A stretch of DNA of 64,000 bases, from NCBI GenBank assembly GCA_017794705.1, contig CP051235.1:2233010-2297009 (forward strand), in the 5' to 3' direction. Of the stretch, positions 7,869-15,859 are shown piece after piece. Within the stretch, counting starts at the first letter, position 1; every line of letters starts with the position of its first letter. Below the pieces are notes generated by a model. The model did no database searches, had not been told where the DNA came from, and saw only the letters and a program-made list of their open reading frames with translations. Origin of the DNA: Devosia sp. (GTDB taxonomy: Bacteria; Pseudomonadota; Alphaproteobacteria; Rhizobiales; Devosiaceae). The translations under genes and the position numbers were made by a program.

Positions 7869-9284
7869 TCAGGCCGCGCGTTGAGCAACGCTTTCCGCAA
7901 TCCGTTCAGCGGCCCGCAGGCCGAAGACCGCTTTGATCAACCCGCCCACGTAACCGACATTCTCACCACCCTCGAGACCACCAATCGTGGCGCCCGCCGC
8001 GAACAGCCCGCGGATTGCCGATCCGTCTGGCCGCAAGACCTGCCCGTGCCCGTCAATTGAAATGCCGCCCATCGTATTGGTGATGCCTGAACAGATCGGG
8101 ATCGCGTAGAATGGAGCCTTGGCAATGGGGAACGGCTTGTGTCGATCCGTCCTCCGCCCGGGCTGCAAATCGTCAAGACCACCGCCCGACAAACTCTCGT
8201 TGTAACGGTGAACTGTTGCCTCGAGCTGTTCAGCGGGCAGGCCCGCCTTATCGGCCAATTCAGCGATCGAGCCGGCCGAATACATGGTGCCGCCGACTTC
8301 CGGAAGATAGGGATTGGCCGGAATCATGGGACTGGCTCCGGGCCCATCCCAGATGGCATGATCAATGATCAGCACCGCTGAAAGAGGATCGTCGAGACGC
8401 GCCACCGCGTTGGCTAGAGGAACACCGCCTTCCCCTTCGTCGGCAAATCTGTTGCTGTTGCCGTCAACGACAATTCCGGCGACTGCCAAGGCGTCGAGAT
8501 AGGGGCGGGGCCACAGTTTGTCGTTCGAGAATGCGTCTATGCTTAACAGGTGGCCATAGAACGAGTCTGTATCCACAACCCCCGCACCTGCAGCGCGCGC
8601 CATTCGTAGCCCATCCCCGGTCGCGGTTTTGGCGTTGCGTTGGTGAAGCTTGTCCGGTGCTCGATAGTGGGCCTCACGAAGTAGGTCCAGGTCCGAAGCA
8701 TAGCCGCCATCCGCAATCACCACCGATTTGGCGCCGAACGTCCGCTGGCCGGCCCCGGTCTCACATGTCACTTGCCAGTCGTCTGCAGAGGGCACGATGG
8801 ACATCGCACGAACGCCGCGCAAAATCTTGCCGTTTCGGTCGGTAAGGCGCCGGTCGAGCGTGTCGATCAACACGTCGCCGGCGCGCCCCTGCCAATCGAG
8901 GCCGGGTCCGGTTCTGGAGGGAGGAGCCAGAACAAATGTGTGGTACTTGCCAAGATTGATGAATTTGGCACCAGCGTCGCGTAGCCATTTGACAAGGCGA
9001 ATGCCATCAGTAGCAACTGCGTCAGCCACGTCCGCCCGCGCAAATCCGGCGGTTGCCTCTTCGATGGCTGCGATCAACTCTGTGCGGTCTTTCCCAACAT
9101 CGTTGTAGCTGATGTGAAAGGTCCCACCAGTGTAGCGGCTGTTGCATAGGTACTTTGGGTCATTCCCCTTTTCGAGTACCGCAACGCTGAGACCCAATTC
9201 GGCAGCGCGGTTGGCCGCAACCAGTCCGGCCAGACCGCCGCCGATCACCACCACCTCATGATGTGTTTCATCATTGTCTGCCAT
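7869..9284 (-). CDS. FAD-dependent dehydrogenase, fumarate reductase/succinate dehydrogenase flavoprotein family
   Basis: About 471 residues from the ATG at 9284, with GGAGG eight bases upstream. The FAD motif VVIGGGLAGLVAANRAAELG lies near residues 10-29, followed by a NSRYTGGTFHI segment and a C-terminal GGISIDGHGQVL / GLFAAGATIGG region, which fit FAD_binding_2 (FrdA-like) proteins such as tricarballylate dehydrogenase and 3-oxosteroid dehydrogenases. It would oxidise or reduce a C-C double bond of a carboxylate or cyclic ketone. It is first in the operon with the membrane protein and GMC oxidoreductase. Substrate not determinable. Confidence 0.88.
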   Translation of the reverse strand: MADNDETHHEVVVIGGGLAGLVAANRAAELGLSVAVLEKGNDPKYLCNSRYTGGTFHISYNDVGKDRTELIAAIEEATAGFARADVADAVATDGIRLVKWLRDAGAKFINLGKYHTFVLAPPSRTGPGLDWQGRAGDVLIDTLDRRLTDRNGKILRGVRAMSIVPSADDWQVTCETGAGQRTFGAKSVVIADGGYASDLDLLREAHYRAPDKLHQRNAKTATGDGLRMARAAGAGVVDTDSFYGHLLSIDAFSNDKLWPRPYLDALAVAGIVVDGNSNRFADEGEGGVPLANAVARLDDPLSAVLIIDHAIWDGPGASPMIPANPYLPEVGGTMYSAGSIAELADKAGLPAEQLEATVHRYNESLSGGGLDDLQPGRRTDRHKPFPIAKAPFYAIPICSGITNTMGGISIDGHGQVLRPDGSAIRGLFAAGATIGGLEGGENVGYVGGLIKAVFGLRAAERIAESVAQRAA

Positions 9285-9509
9285 TTCTGGCCTCCGGTTT
9301 CTGCCCACAGTTTGTCATCGTAGACGCTGCCGAAGGCGATATGGCTGGAGGAGCCTCAGAGTCAAAACCGCGCGCAAAGTTCGCATAGCGCACAAGACAA
9401 GCCTTCGTGCGTTGCCGCGTGAACTTGTGTTGCTCTCCAGCACGCTGTTCGCGTGTGTCGACGAAACGCGCTCGAATGAAACAGAAACTAGGCGACAGGA
9501 GTGCTGTGC

Positions 9510-10364
9510 ATGGATGACAGGTTAAGTTTGAATGGCGTCGAACTGCCTAAAATCGGCCTCGGGACGGGCCGACTCAGAGGTGCCGAGGCCGTGCGAGCGG
9601 TTCTTTCCGCCTTGGAGAGCGGATATCGACACATCGATACGGCGGCCAAGTACGGAAATGAAGAAGAGGTCGGCGAAGCCCTTAGGACCTGTGGAATTGA
9701 CCGCGACAAGGTATTTGTAACGACCAAGATAATGCCTGCCAGTCTCTCAGCGAGCGAGGGATTCACCCGACCCGAAGACAGTCTGGAGCGGCTGAAACTT
9801 GACCATGTGGATTTGCTGATGCTGCATTGGCCCGATCAGGCGACGGCGCTTGAACCGCAACTTGATGTGCTTCGCAATGCCCAACAGCGTGGGCTGACCC
9901 GTTACATCGGTGTGTGCAACTTTCCCCCCGTGTGGCTACGGCAAGTTACCGGATCTATGGGATTTCCAGTTGTCGTCAATCAGGCCGAGCGGCACCCGTA
10001 CCTTGATGACACCGAGGTATTTGAAACATGTCTTGAACTTGGGATAGCTCTAGTTGCCTTCTCTCCGCTAGGGCGAGGAGCCTTGCTCGAAGAGCCAGTG
10101 GTCACCCAGATTGCACATGAACTTGGGCGAAAGCCTGCCCAAGTGATTCTGCGCTGGCATATGCAGCTTCCAGGCAATGCGGTGGTTCCAAGCTCATCAA
10201 AAGCTTCGCGAATTGCGGACAACCTGTCGGTCTTCGATTTTACTTTGTCTGCGACGGAGATGGCAAAGATTGACGCGCTCTCACGTCCGGGCGCGAGAGT
10301 GGTCAAAGGACCTCAAGGATATCGATGGAACGCTACCGCGAAAGACATCGTCCCACTACGTTAG
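9510..10364 (+). CDS. aldo/keto reductase
   Basis: 284 residues from the ATG at 9510, with AGGAG at 9497-9501; a GTG at 9501 is less well placed. The catalytic tetrad of the AKR family is visible as Asp43 and Tyr48 (DTAAKYGN), Lys73 (TTKI) and His106 (MLHWPD). The C-terminal NADPH-binding region has VVPSSSKASRI. These cytoplasmic TIM-barrel enzymes reduce aldehydes and ketones with NADPH, and related members act on 2,5-diketo-gluconate. It is divergent from the flavoprotein operon, and its end overlaps the convergent isomerase gene by four bases. Confidence 0.92.
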   Translation: MDDRLSLNGVELPKIGLGTGRLRGAEAVRAVLSALESGYRHIDTAAKYGNEEEVGEALRTCGIDRDKVFVTTKIMPASLSASEGFTRPEDSLERLKLDHVDLLMLHWPDQATALEPQLDVLRNAQQRGLTRYIGVCNFPPVWLRQVTGSMGFPVVVNQAERHPYLDDTEVFETCLELGIALVAFSPLGRGALLEEPVVTQIAHELGRKPAQVILRWHMQLPGNAVVPSSSKASRIADNLSVFDFTLSATEMAKIDALSRPGARVVKGPQGYRWNATAKDIVPLR

Positions 10365-10756
10365 TTTTCAGGTGGCGCTAGGCGGACATGCAGATTGTTA
10401 TCGGTGTGGGCGCCAACCGGATTGATCTCCTCGACGTCAACTGAAACACAGAATGGCGATGTCTCCAGCGCCGTTTGCGCAATGATTTTTGCCGTTTCGA
10501 ATACAGCCCTGCCCACCTGCGCGCGCTGATCTGCGCTGCGCCCGTGCGCGAGACGAATGCGTATTTCAATGAACGCATTCTCCGGATCGCCATTGGCGAA
10601 CAGCGCAGCCTCATGCCGGATCAAACGGCTTCGAATTCCATTGCCGTGCCTAAAAAACCCAGTCGACCGGACAGTCTCATGGACCGAATGCATCAGCTTG
10701 TTCAAGTCGACCCGCTCTGCGGCATTTGCCGAGTGTTCAATGGATATCTGGGGCAT
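10361..10756 (-). CDS. 5-carboxymethyl-2-hydroxymuconate isomerase-like protein (tautomerase superfamily)
   Basis: 131 residues from the ATG at 10756. After Met removal the chain would begin with Pro (MPQISIEHSAN), the catalytic N-terminal proline of tautomerases, and the length and pattern (GIRSRLIRHE, GRSADQRAQVGRAVFE, VDVEEINP) match the CHMI/HpaF family. In homoprotocatechuate degradation this enzyme isomerises 5-carboxymethyl-2-hydroxymuconate. No other hpa gene is in the window, so it may act on a different 2-hydroxy-dienoate here. It is divergent from the SDR gene across a short intergenic region with a palindrome. Confidence 0.85.
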   Translation of the reverse strand: MPQISIEHSANAAERVDLNKLMHSVHETVRSTGFFRHGNGIRSRLIRHEAALFANGDPENAFIEIRIRLAHGRSADQRAQVGRAVFETAKIIAQTALETSPFCVSVDVEEINPVGAHTDNNLHVRLAPPEN

Positions 10757-10772
10757 GGTTTGCTCCGACCGA

Positions 10773-10793
10773 ATTGTGCGAACTGCGCACAAT
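10773..10793. promoter_or_regulatory. candidate operator palindrome between divergent genes
   Basis: Inverted repeat ATTGTGCG (10773-10780) and CGCACAAT (10786-10793) with a five-base centre. It sits between the divergent CHMI-like and SDR genes, where a regulator could control both. The ATTGT...ACAAT form is common in GntR-type operators, but no GntR gene is in the window, so the binder is unknown. Confidence 0.4.
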
Positions 10794-10857
10794 GTTCGAT
10801 ATTTGAACACGAGTTTGCAACCCCCTATGCACAACCATCGACAAGCTGGAGGGTCTG

Positions 10858-11619
10858 GTGAGCAAAAGAATGCAGGGAAAGACTGCGCTGATTACCGGCG
10901 GAGGTGGGGGAATTGGGCGAAGCGTGGCGGAGCTATTCGCGGCGGAGGGCGCGTCTGTGATAATCGCCGAAATCAACGATGCGCTGGGCCAGGAAGTCAC
11001 GGAGTCGATCAACGCGTCGGGGGGAAGGGCCTTTTTCCAACATACCGATGTCACCGAACCTGACAGTGTATCCGCAACTATCGAAGCTGGTCACAAAGAG
11101 TTCGGTCCGATCAACGTTCTGTACAACAACGCTGGCGGCGCAAATCAACAGGACTCAACTCTGGTTGGAGTGACTTTCGATCACTTCTGGAGAACCATGA
11201 AACTGGACCTTTTCGGTACTTTTCTCTGCAGTCGTCTGGTTGTTCCACAAATGCAGGCGGCTGGAGGTGGATCTATTATCCACACCACTTCAATGACAGC
11301 ATTCATAGGACGGCCTAATCGCACGGCTTACACGGCGGCTAAAGGCGGCATCCTTGCGATGACAAGGTCCATGGCTGTCGAGCTGGCTGACGACAACATC
11401 AGGGTCAATGCGATTGCACCAACACGGACATTGACTGAACGGGTCAAACAAAAGAACCGCGATAACCCAGAACGGGCCGCCTATGGGGACTCTCTGATCA
11501 TGGGTGCAGCAGAGCCGATTGATGTAGCCTATGCGGCTGTCTACCTCGCTTCCGACGAGTCACGAGTGGTTTCAGGTCAGACAATGCTGGTGCACAGCGA
11601 CTACAGGAGAGGCGCGTGA
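10858..11619 (+). CDS. short-chain dehydrogenase/reductase (SDR)
   Basis: 253 residues from a GTG start with GGAGGG just upstream; ATG at 10870 is an alternative. The classical SDR features are present: cofactor motif TGGGGGIG (residues 13-20), NNAGG (about 90-94), and catalytic Ser145, Tyr158 and Lys162 (YTAAK). The fold uses NAD(P) to oxidise secondary alcohols or reduce ketones. It starts a tightly packed plus-strand operon (SDR, Ldh-type dehydrogenase, TIM-barrel isomerase) with start/stop overlaps, so its product probably feeds the next enzymes. Specific substrate unknown. Confidence 0.92.
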   Translation: MSKRMQGKTALITGGGGGIGRSVAELFAAEGASVIIAEINDALGQEVTESINASGGRAFFQHTDVTEPDSVSATIEAGHKEFGPINVLYNNAGGANQQDSTLVGVTFDHFWRTMKLDLFGTFLCSRLVVPQMQAAGGGSIIHTTSMTAFIGRPNRTAYTAAKGGILAMTRSMAVELADDNIRVNAIAPTRTLTERVKQKNRDNPERAAYGDSLIMGAAEPIDVAYAAVYLASDESRVVSGQTMLVHSDYRRGA

Positions 11620-12719
11620 ACATAACTGCGCCCCCTTCCGAGCGTCGAGTTGCGCTCGATTCTGTGGACGCAGTTGTTCGGCTGATCTTCAAGACGGCAG
11701 GTCTCAGTGATGCCAATGCCAGCATCGTATCGCAGGCGGTGCTGTCAGCGCAGCTGCGCGGCACCCGGTCTCATGGTTTGGTGCGGCTGCCTTATCTTGT
11801 AGATCGCTTGGTGCAAGGTGGTGCGAACGCCAACGGGTACCCAACTGTCTTGACTGAAAAAGCAGCAATTGCCGTTGTTGACGGCGACCGTGCACTTGGC
11901 CCGATTGCGGCGCGTATCGGCATGGAAATTGCGATTGAAAAGGCGAAGCACACCGGCATCGGAGCGGTGACCGTGCGCAACAGTGATTTTGTCGGCACCT
12001 GCGCGCATCCCGCCATGCAGGCTTGTTCGGCGGGCATGATCGGCTTGGTCTGGACAAACGGGCATCCGGGAATGGCAGCGTGGGGAGGTGCGGAACGTGC
12101 CATCGGAAACAATCCGCTTGGAATCGCGGTTCCGAGAGGCGGGGAGCCCCCGATTGTCCTGGATATGGCCATGAGCGTCTCGGCTGGCGGGAGAATTCGA
12201 TTGTACGCTGAAAGCGGCAAACCGATTCCAGCTGATTGGGCCATCAACGCAGAAGGTCAACCCACATCCAATCCGGAGGAATTCATATTGGGCGGAAGTC
12301 TCCTTGCATTGGGGCACAAGGGATTTGGGCTCGCGGTGATCGGAGAGATCCTTGCTGGGGTACTGGCGGGTGCGCGCATACTGTCTGAAGTTCCTGAGTG
12401 GTTTCGAATACCCGAACAGCCAATAGGAAATGGCCACTTCTTAATGGCGCTGGACGTCGCAGCGTTCATCGACAAGTCGACCTTTGAAGCGCGTGTGAGT
12501 GAACTTGTGACGACCCTGACCGGATCCAAGGTCGTGGCAGGCGCGGCGCCGGTGCGTTTGCCTGGCGCGCGCGGAAACGAACTAGAGGCAGAACAACGAA
12601 AAATGGGGCTATCGCTAGATCAGAAATCGGAGGCGAATTTGCTTGAGCTAGCCGACACACTCAAGATCTCTCGAGAGGTCGAAAACCTCCTGCAAACCGT
12701 TGAGGAAGTTGGTCGATGA
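11616..12719 (+). CDS. Ldh-family (malate/L-lactate/ureidoglycolate-type) NAD(P)-dependent oxidoreductase
   Basis: 367 residues; the GTG start overlaps the SDR stop. The family signature RSHGLVRLPYLVDRL near residue 50 contains the catalytic His, and the GAVTVRNSDFVGTCAHPAM and IGNNPLGIAVP segments are typical of this non-Rossmann dehydrogenase family. Members oxidise 2-hydroxy-acids such as malate, sulfolactate and ureidoglycolate, or reduce the 2-oxo-acids. A usual ARGKI segment is replaced by SAGGRIRL, a modest deviation. The position between an SDR and an isomerase points to a sugar-acid or hydroxy-acid route. Confidence 0.9.
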   Translation: MNITAPPSERRVALDSVDAVVRLIFKTAGLSDANASIVSQAVLSAQLRGTRSHGLVRLPYLVDRLVQGGANANGYPTVLTEKAAIAVVDGDRALGPIAARIGMEIAIEKAKHTGIGAVTVRNSDFVGTCAHPAMQACSAGMIGLVWTNGHPGMAAWGGAERAIGNNPLGIAVPRGGEPPIVLDMAMSVSAGGRIRLYAESGKPIPADWAINAEGQPTSNPEEFILGGSLLALGHKGFGLAVIGEILAGVLAGARILSEVPEWFRIPEQPIGNGHFLMALDVAAFIDKSTFEARVSELVTTLTGSKVVAGAAPVRLPGARGNELEAEQRKMGLSLDQKSEANLLELADTLKISREVENLLQTVEEVGR

Positions 12720-13522
12720 CCAAGGTTACACTAGCGCATCTGACTCTCATGCAACCACCTCGTGTAATGATCGAATCTGCTGCCGGTGCAGGATTTGACG
12801 CTGCAGGAGTAAGAATATGTCCGCGACGACCTGGCGACGACTACTTTGTCAACCTGCTTGGAGACCGGCAAGAGGCGCGAAATCTTCGTTCATTGGCTGC
12901 GGATCGAGGAATAGGCGTCTCCAACGTTTCGGCGTATCAAGTCTATCCCGATGTGACGCTAGATCACCTACTCCCGGGTGTTGAGATAACGGCGGAACTC
13001 GGATGCGACTGCATAGTCGTCAATTGTTTCGACGGAAATCAGACACGATTTGACCACCTCCTCGCGGCCTATGCAGAACATGCGGCGCAACACGGGATCC
13101 GCTTGGCGCTGGAGTTCATGCCCTATTCTGAAATCAAATCCCTGAATGCGGCACTTGCGACAATATCCCGTGTCGATGCCCGAAACGTCCGACTGCTGCT
13201 TGATGCTCTTCACCTCGACCGCTCGGGAGGAACCGCGGAAAACGTTTCGCAACTTTGTGAGGCACACATCGCATTTGCTCAGGTTTGCGATGCCCAAAAA
13301 CTACCCGCGGATTCAAGTGACAAGGGCCTGATGTGGGAAGCGCGCAAGGCACGGCTTCCGCTTGGGCAGGGTGCACTCAACATTAAGAAATTTGTATCTG
13401 CTTTACCCCGCGACGTTGAAATTGAGTACGAAGTGGCAGGGCTGCCCGGAGAAACCCCGATGGACGTCGCGAAGCTTGCGAAACGAAACTTCGAAGAGAC
13501 GGTGGGCCTCTTGGGCATCTAA
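12716..13522 (+). CDS. sugar phosphate isomerase/epimerase-like TIM-barrel protein (second copy)
   Basis: 268 residues, ATGA overlap with the Ldh-type gene. The TIM-barrel metalloenzyme pattern is visible: GIRLALEFMPY with a metal-binding Glu, LLLDALHLDRSGG with Asp/His, a DAQK segment and a late IEYEVAG with Glu. It is only distantly like the first copy at 882, so the two are not a recent duplication. It likely isomerises a product of the SDR/Ldh steps. Reaction unknown. Confidence 0.82.
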   Translation: MTKVTLAHLTLMQPPRVMIESAAGAGFDAAGVRICPRRPGDDYFVNLLGDRQEARNLRSLAADRGIGVSNVSAYQVYPDVTLDHLLPGVEITAELGCDCIVVNCFDGNQTRFDHLLAAYAEHAAQHGIRLALEFMPYSEIKSLNAALATISRVDARNVRLLLDALHLDRSGGTAENVSQLCEAHIAFAQVCDAQKLPADSSDKGLMWEARKARLPLGQGALNIKKFVSALPRDVEIEYEVAGLPGETPMDVAKLAKRNFEETVGLLGI

Positions 13523-13572
13523 CTTTCAAGTATCGCTCGAAGGCCGCCTCATCTAATGGAGCTTGTTCAACA

Positions 13573-14004
13573 TTGAAAAGTGTTCGCAGCATTGATCTTG
13601 AAGACGCCAGGAAACTGATCTTGGGCGCGCGCGAGCGTGCTGACCAGATTGGAGTTCCAATGTGTATCGCGATTGCCGATGAAGCTGGGCACCTTCTTGC
13701 CTTTGAGCGGATGGAAGGCGGAAAGGTCACAAGCATCACGATTGCTATAGACAAGGCATTCACGGCAGCAGGCGCCAAAAGAGCCACCCACGAGTATGGA
13801 TCGGCGAGCCAGCCGGGCAACCCGGCGTACGGAATAAACTCCGCGTTGGGCGGTCGCCTCATCGTTGTCGCTGGGGGACTGCCGATCAAAGTTGATGAAC
13901 ATGTTGTGGGCGGAATCGGTGTGAGTTCCGGTACACCTGATCAGGATCGCGACTGCGCCGAGCATGGCATTCAGTTTTTCTTGCGCTCGGCTGAAAGCGC
14001 GTAA
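13573..14004 (+). CDS. GlcG/HbpS-family protein
   Basis: 143 residues from a TTG at 13573, with GGAG at 13558-13561. The pattern MCIAIADEAGHLLAFERMEG, SITIAIDKAFTAA and VGGIGVSSGTPDQDR is diagnostic of the GlcG/HbpS (DUF336) family. Members include heme-binding HbpS, PduO C-terminal-like cobalamin-associated domains, and GlcG of glycolate operons. No signal peptide is visible. It follows the catabolic operon by 50 bases and probably belongs to it; its biochemical role there is unknown. Confidence 0.88.
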   Translation: MKSVRSIDLEDARKLILGARERADQIGVPMCIAIADEAGHLLAFERMEGGKVTSITIAIDKAFTAAGAKRATHEYGSASQPGNPAYGINSALGGRLIVVAGGLPIKVDEHVVGGIGVSSGTPDQDRDCAEHGIQFFLRSAESA

Positions 14005-14024
14005 CGACAATTCTCGAGGGAATA

Positions 14025-14684
14025 ATGGAACTCGCCATCACGCCGGAACTGCTGTCATCATTCGTCCAAGTGGTTCTGATTGATATCGCCCTCGCAGGCG
14101 ACAACGCGGTTGTAATCGCAATGGCGGCAGCCGGCTTGCCGGCGGGCCAACGAAGCCGTGCCATCATGTTCGGAATTATCGCGGCAACAGTGCTGCGGAT
14201 CGCGTTTGCCTCGATCACGGTACAATTATTGCAGGTCGTGGGATTGGTGTTGGCGGGCGGAATCCTGCTGCTTTGGGTATGCTGGAAGATGTGGCGAGAG
14301 TTGCATCCCGAAGGCTTTCAATGGCGCCGAGTGTTGGTGTCCGATCAGGTAGCTCATGATGCAATCGGTACGTCTGACCCCGAACAGGGCCAAAGCAAGT
14401 CATTTCGGCAGGCAATCTTTCAGATAGTGCTCGCGGATGTCTCAATGTCACTGGACAACGTGCTTGCTGTTGCTGGCGCGTCGCGAGAACACCCCATGGT
14501 CTTAGTATTTGGACTGGCACTGTCGGTAGTGCTCATGGGCGCCGCCGCCGTTTTAATCTCCAAGATCCTTCAGCGACATCGGTGGATCGCCTATGTCGGT
14601 CTGGCCATCATATTCTATGTCGCGCTCGACATGATTTTTCATGGTGGTCAGGAAGTTTACCCGATTTTGGCATCAGTCATGTAA
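14025..14684 (+). CDS. TerC/YjbE-family integral membrane protein
   Basis: 219 residues with about seven hydrophobic segments; GAGGG precedes the ATG. The conserved acidic motifs of the TerC family are present: DIALAGDNAVVIAMA near residue 15 and DVSMSLDNVLAVAGASREHP near residue 140, both placing Asp/Asn in membrane helices. Family members export Mn2+ or serve in metal loading of exported enzymes. It is 20 bases after the GlcG-like gene, leaving no room for a yybP-ykoY riboswitch. The 248 bases after it hold no convincing gene. Confidence 0.88.
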   Translation: MELAITPELLSSFVQVVLIDIALAGDNAVVIAMAAAGLPAGQRSRAIMFGIIAATVLRIAFASITVQLLQVVGLVLAGGILLLWVCWKMWRELHPEGFQWRRVLVSDQVAHDAIGTSDPEQGQSKSFRQAIFQIVLADVSMSLDNVLAVAGASREHPMVLVFGLALSVVLMGAAAVLISKILQRHRWIAYVGLAIIFYVALDMIFHGGQEVYPILASVM

Positions 14685-14932
14685 TGCATTTCTTGCACTT
14701 TGGGAGTCATTGCCGGCTTGGGCCTTCGCGAAAGTCTGCTCACCTGGCGGCTTGGTATTCAGTTCGACCGATGTCCCGTGCAAAGACAGGTTCGCTCCCG
14801 ACTACATCCACCGCCATCAAACCTGTGCATATCCGGTCTTGCGGCCCGCACATCATCTCATGATCGGTTCCAGAGGCAGGTCTGGCTCGGCAGAGTTGCA
14901 GATTTGGCGAACTTTCCGGTTCAGGGGAGAAG

Positions 14933-15529
14933 TCACTCCCGTTCGAATATGTCAAACGTCTCCGGGTCATCAAAATCAGCCAACTCGGGCTCCTTGGCCG
15001 TCAAGAAGGCAGCGGACCGCAGGATAGACCGCGCGCCGCGGTCTCCTTCAAGCTCCAGCAGCTGATCGATTGCCGCGCCCCTGAAAGCGGCAGGCGGCAT
15101 GGTGGTTTTTCCACGCGGATATCTTGAACCTACGCAAACGGGCGCATCGTCGCGATTAATTTGACCCAACAAGGACAGCAGATGGGGTGCTGATACAAAG
15201 GGCATGTCGGCAAGGCAAATCAGAATCTGCCGGGCCTGTCTTTCGCGCGCAGCCAGCACACCGATCCTGATGCTTGTGGAGAGTCCGGCGGCGGGCTCGT
15301 CGTTGCGGAAGGTCGTAAACCCGAGGCCGGCGAGGTCTTTGCCCAACGCCTGTGTCGGGGCGGACAGCACTGCAATATTTGTTGGGGCACGCAACGAAGA
15401 AATTGTTGTTGCCGCGTGCAGTCCGAGGGGCTTGCCGCGAAACGACCGCAACAATTTGTGCTGACCCGGATGACGGATGGCAAGGCCCGCGGCCAGAAGC
15501 ACAACAGCGGTATCGGACAGAGCGGTCAT
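14933..15529 (-). CDS. MocA-like molybdenum cofactor nucleotidyltransferase
   Basis: 198 residues of the MobA-like NTP transferase fold. The N-terminal nucleotide motif is LLAAGLAIRHPGQHKLL with the conserved Lys, followed by FRGKPL and the metal site CLADMPFVSA (Asp). In this family MocA makes molybdopterin cytosine dinucleotide for xanthine-oxidase-type enzymes. The usual Gly-Arg/Ser of the LAAGxSxR loop is altered (LAAGLAIRH). It lies downstream of the Mo hydroxylase operon on the same strand, 84 bases after the MoaD-like gene, which supports a role in cofactor supply. Confidence 0.85.
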   Translation of the reverse strand: MTALSDTAVVLLAAGLAIRHPGQHKLLRSFRGKPLGLHAATTISSLRAPTNIAVLSAPTQALGKDLAGLGFTTFRNDEPAAGLSTSIRIGVLAARERQARQILICLADMPFVSAPHLLSLLGQINRDDAPVCVGSRYPRGKTTMPPAAFRGAAIDQLLELEGDRGARSILRSAAFLTAKEPELADFDDPETFDIFERE

Positions 15530-15613
15530 CGGGCCGGATTCCCGTCAATTTTGCGCATTGAAGACCTGTCGTTCTTTGCGAGCTCCGTCAGCCTTGGCAG
15601 TGCGAGGGAAACC

Positions 15614-15859
15614 TCACCCGCTGGTCATGCGCGGGATCAGGTAGATCTCGGCATCATCCGGCAGCGTTTTGGACCAGTCGTCGCGGATGATCTCGCCGTC
15701 GATCGACACTGAAATTCCTCGCTTCACCCAGGGTGCCGCACCCGGATATTTCTCCACCAGTTCGCGGAGCAGTCCCCGGATGGTGGTCGCCTCGATCTGG
15801 ATGACCTTCTGATTGTCGGTGCAGGTGCTGAGCGACCCCCAGACATTCACGTCGACCAT
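15614..15859 (-). CDS. MoaD/ThiS-family ubiquitin-fold protein with atypical C-terminus
   Basis: 81 residues from an ATG that overlaps the Mo-subunit stop (ATGA). The beta-grasp pattern is visible: IQIEATTIRGLLRELVEKYPG, then VSIDGEII, and DDAEIYLIPRMTSG at the end, which aligns with the DEV.L.PPVAGG tail of MoaD. The C-terminus is Ser-Gly rather than the Gly-Gly needed for adenylation and thiocarboxylation, so the classical sulfur-carrier role is doubtful. Such genes are often linked to xanthine dehydrogenase operons. A longer frame to 16477 is only a shadow of the Mo subunit gene. Confidence 0.8.
   Translation of the reverse strand: MVDVNVWGSLSTCTDNQKVIQIEATTIRGLLRELVEKYPGAAPWVKRGISVSIDGEIIRDDWSKTLPDDAEIYLIPRMTSG

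Noticed and set aside
14005..14024. Mn-sensing yybP-ykoY riboswitch before the TerC-family gene
   Set aside because: The gap to the previous gene is only 20 bases, too short for this element.
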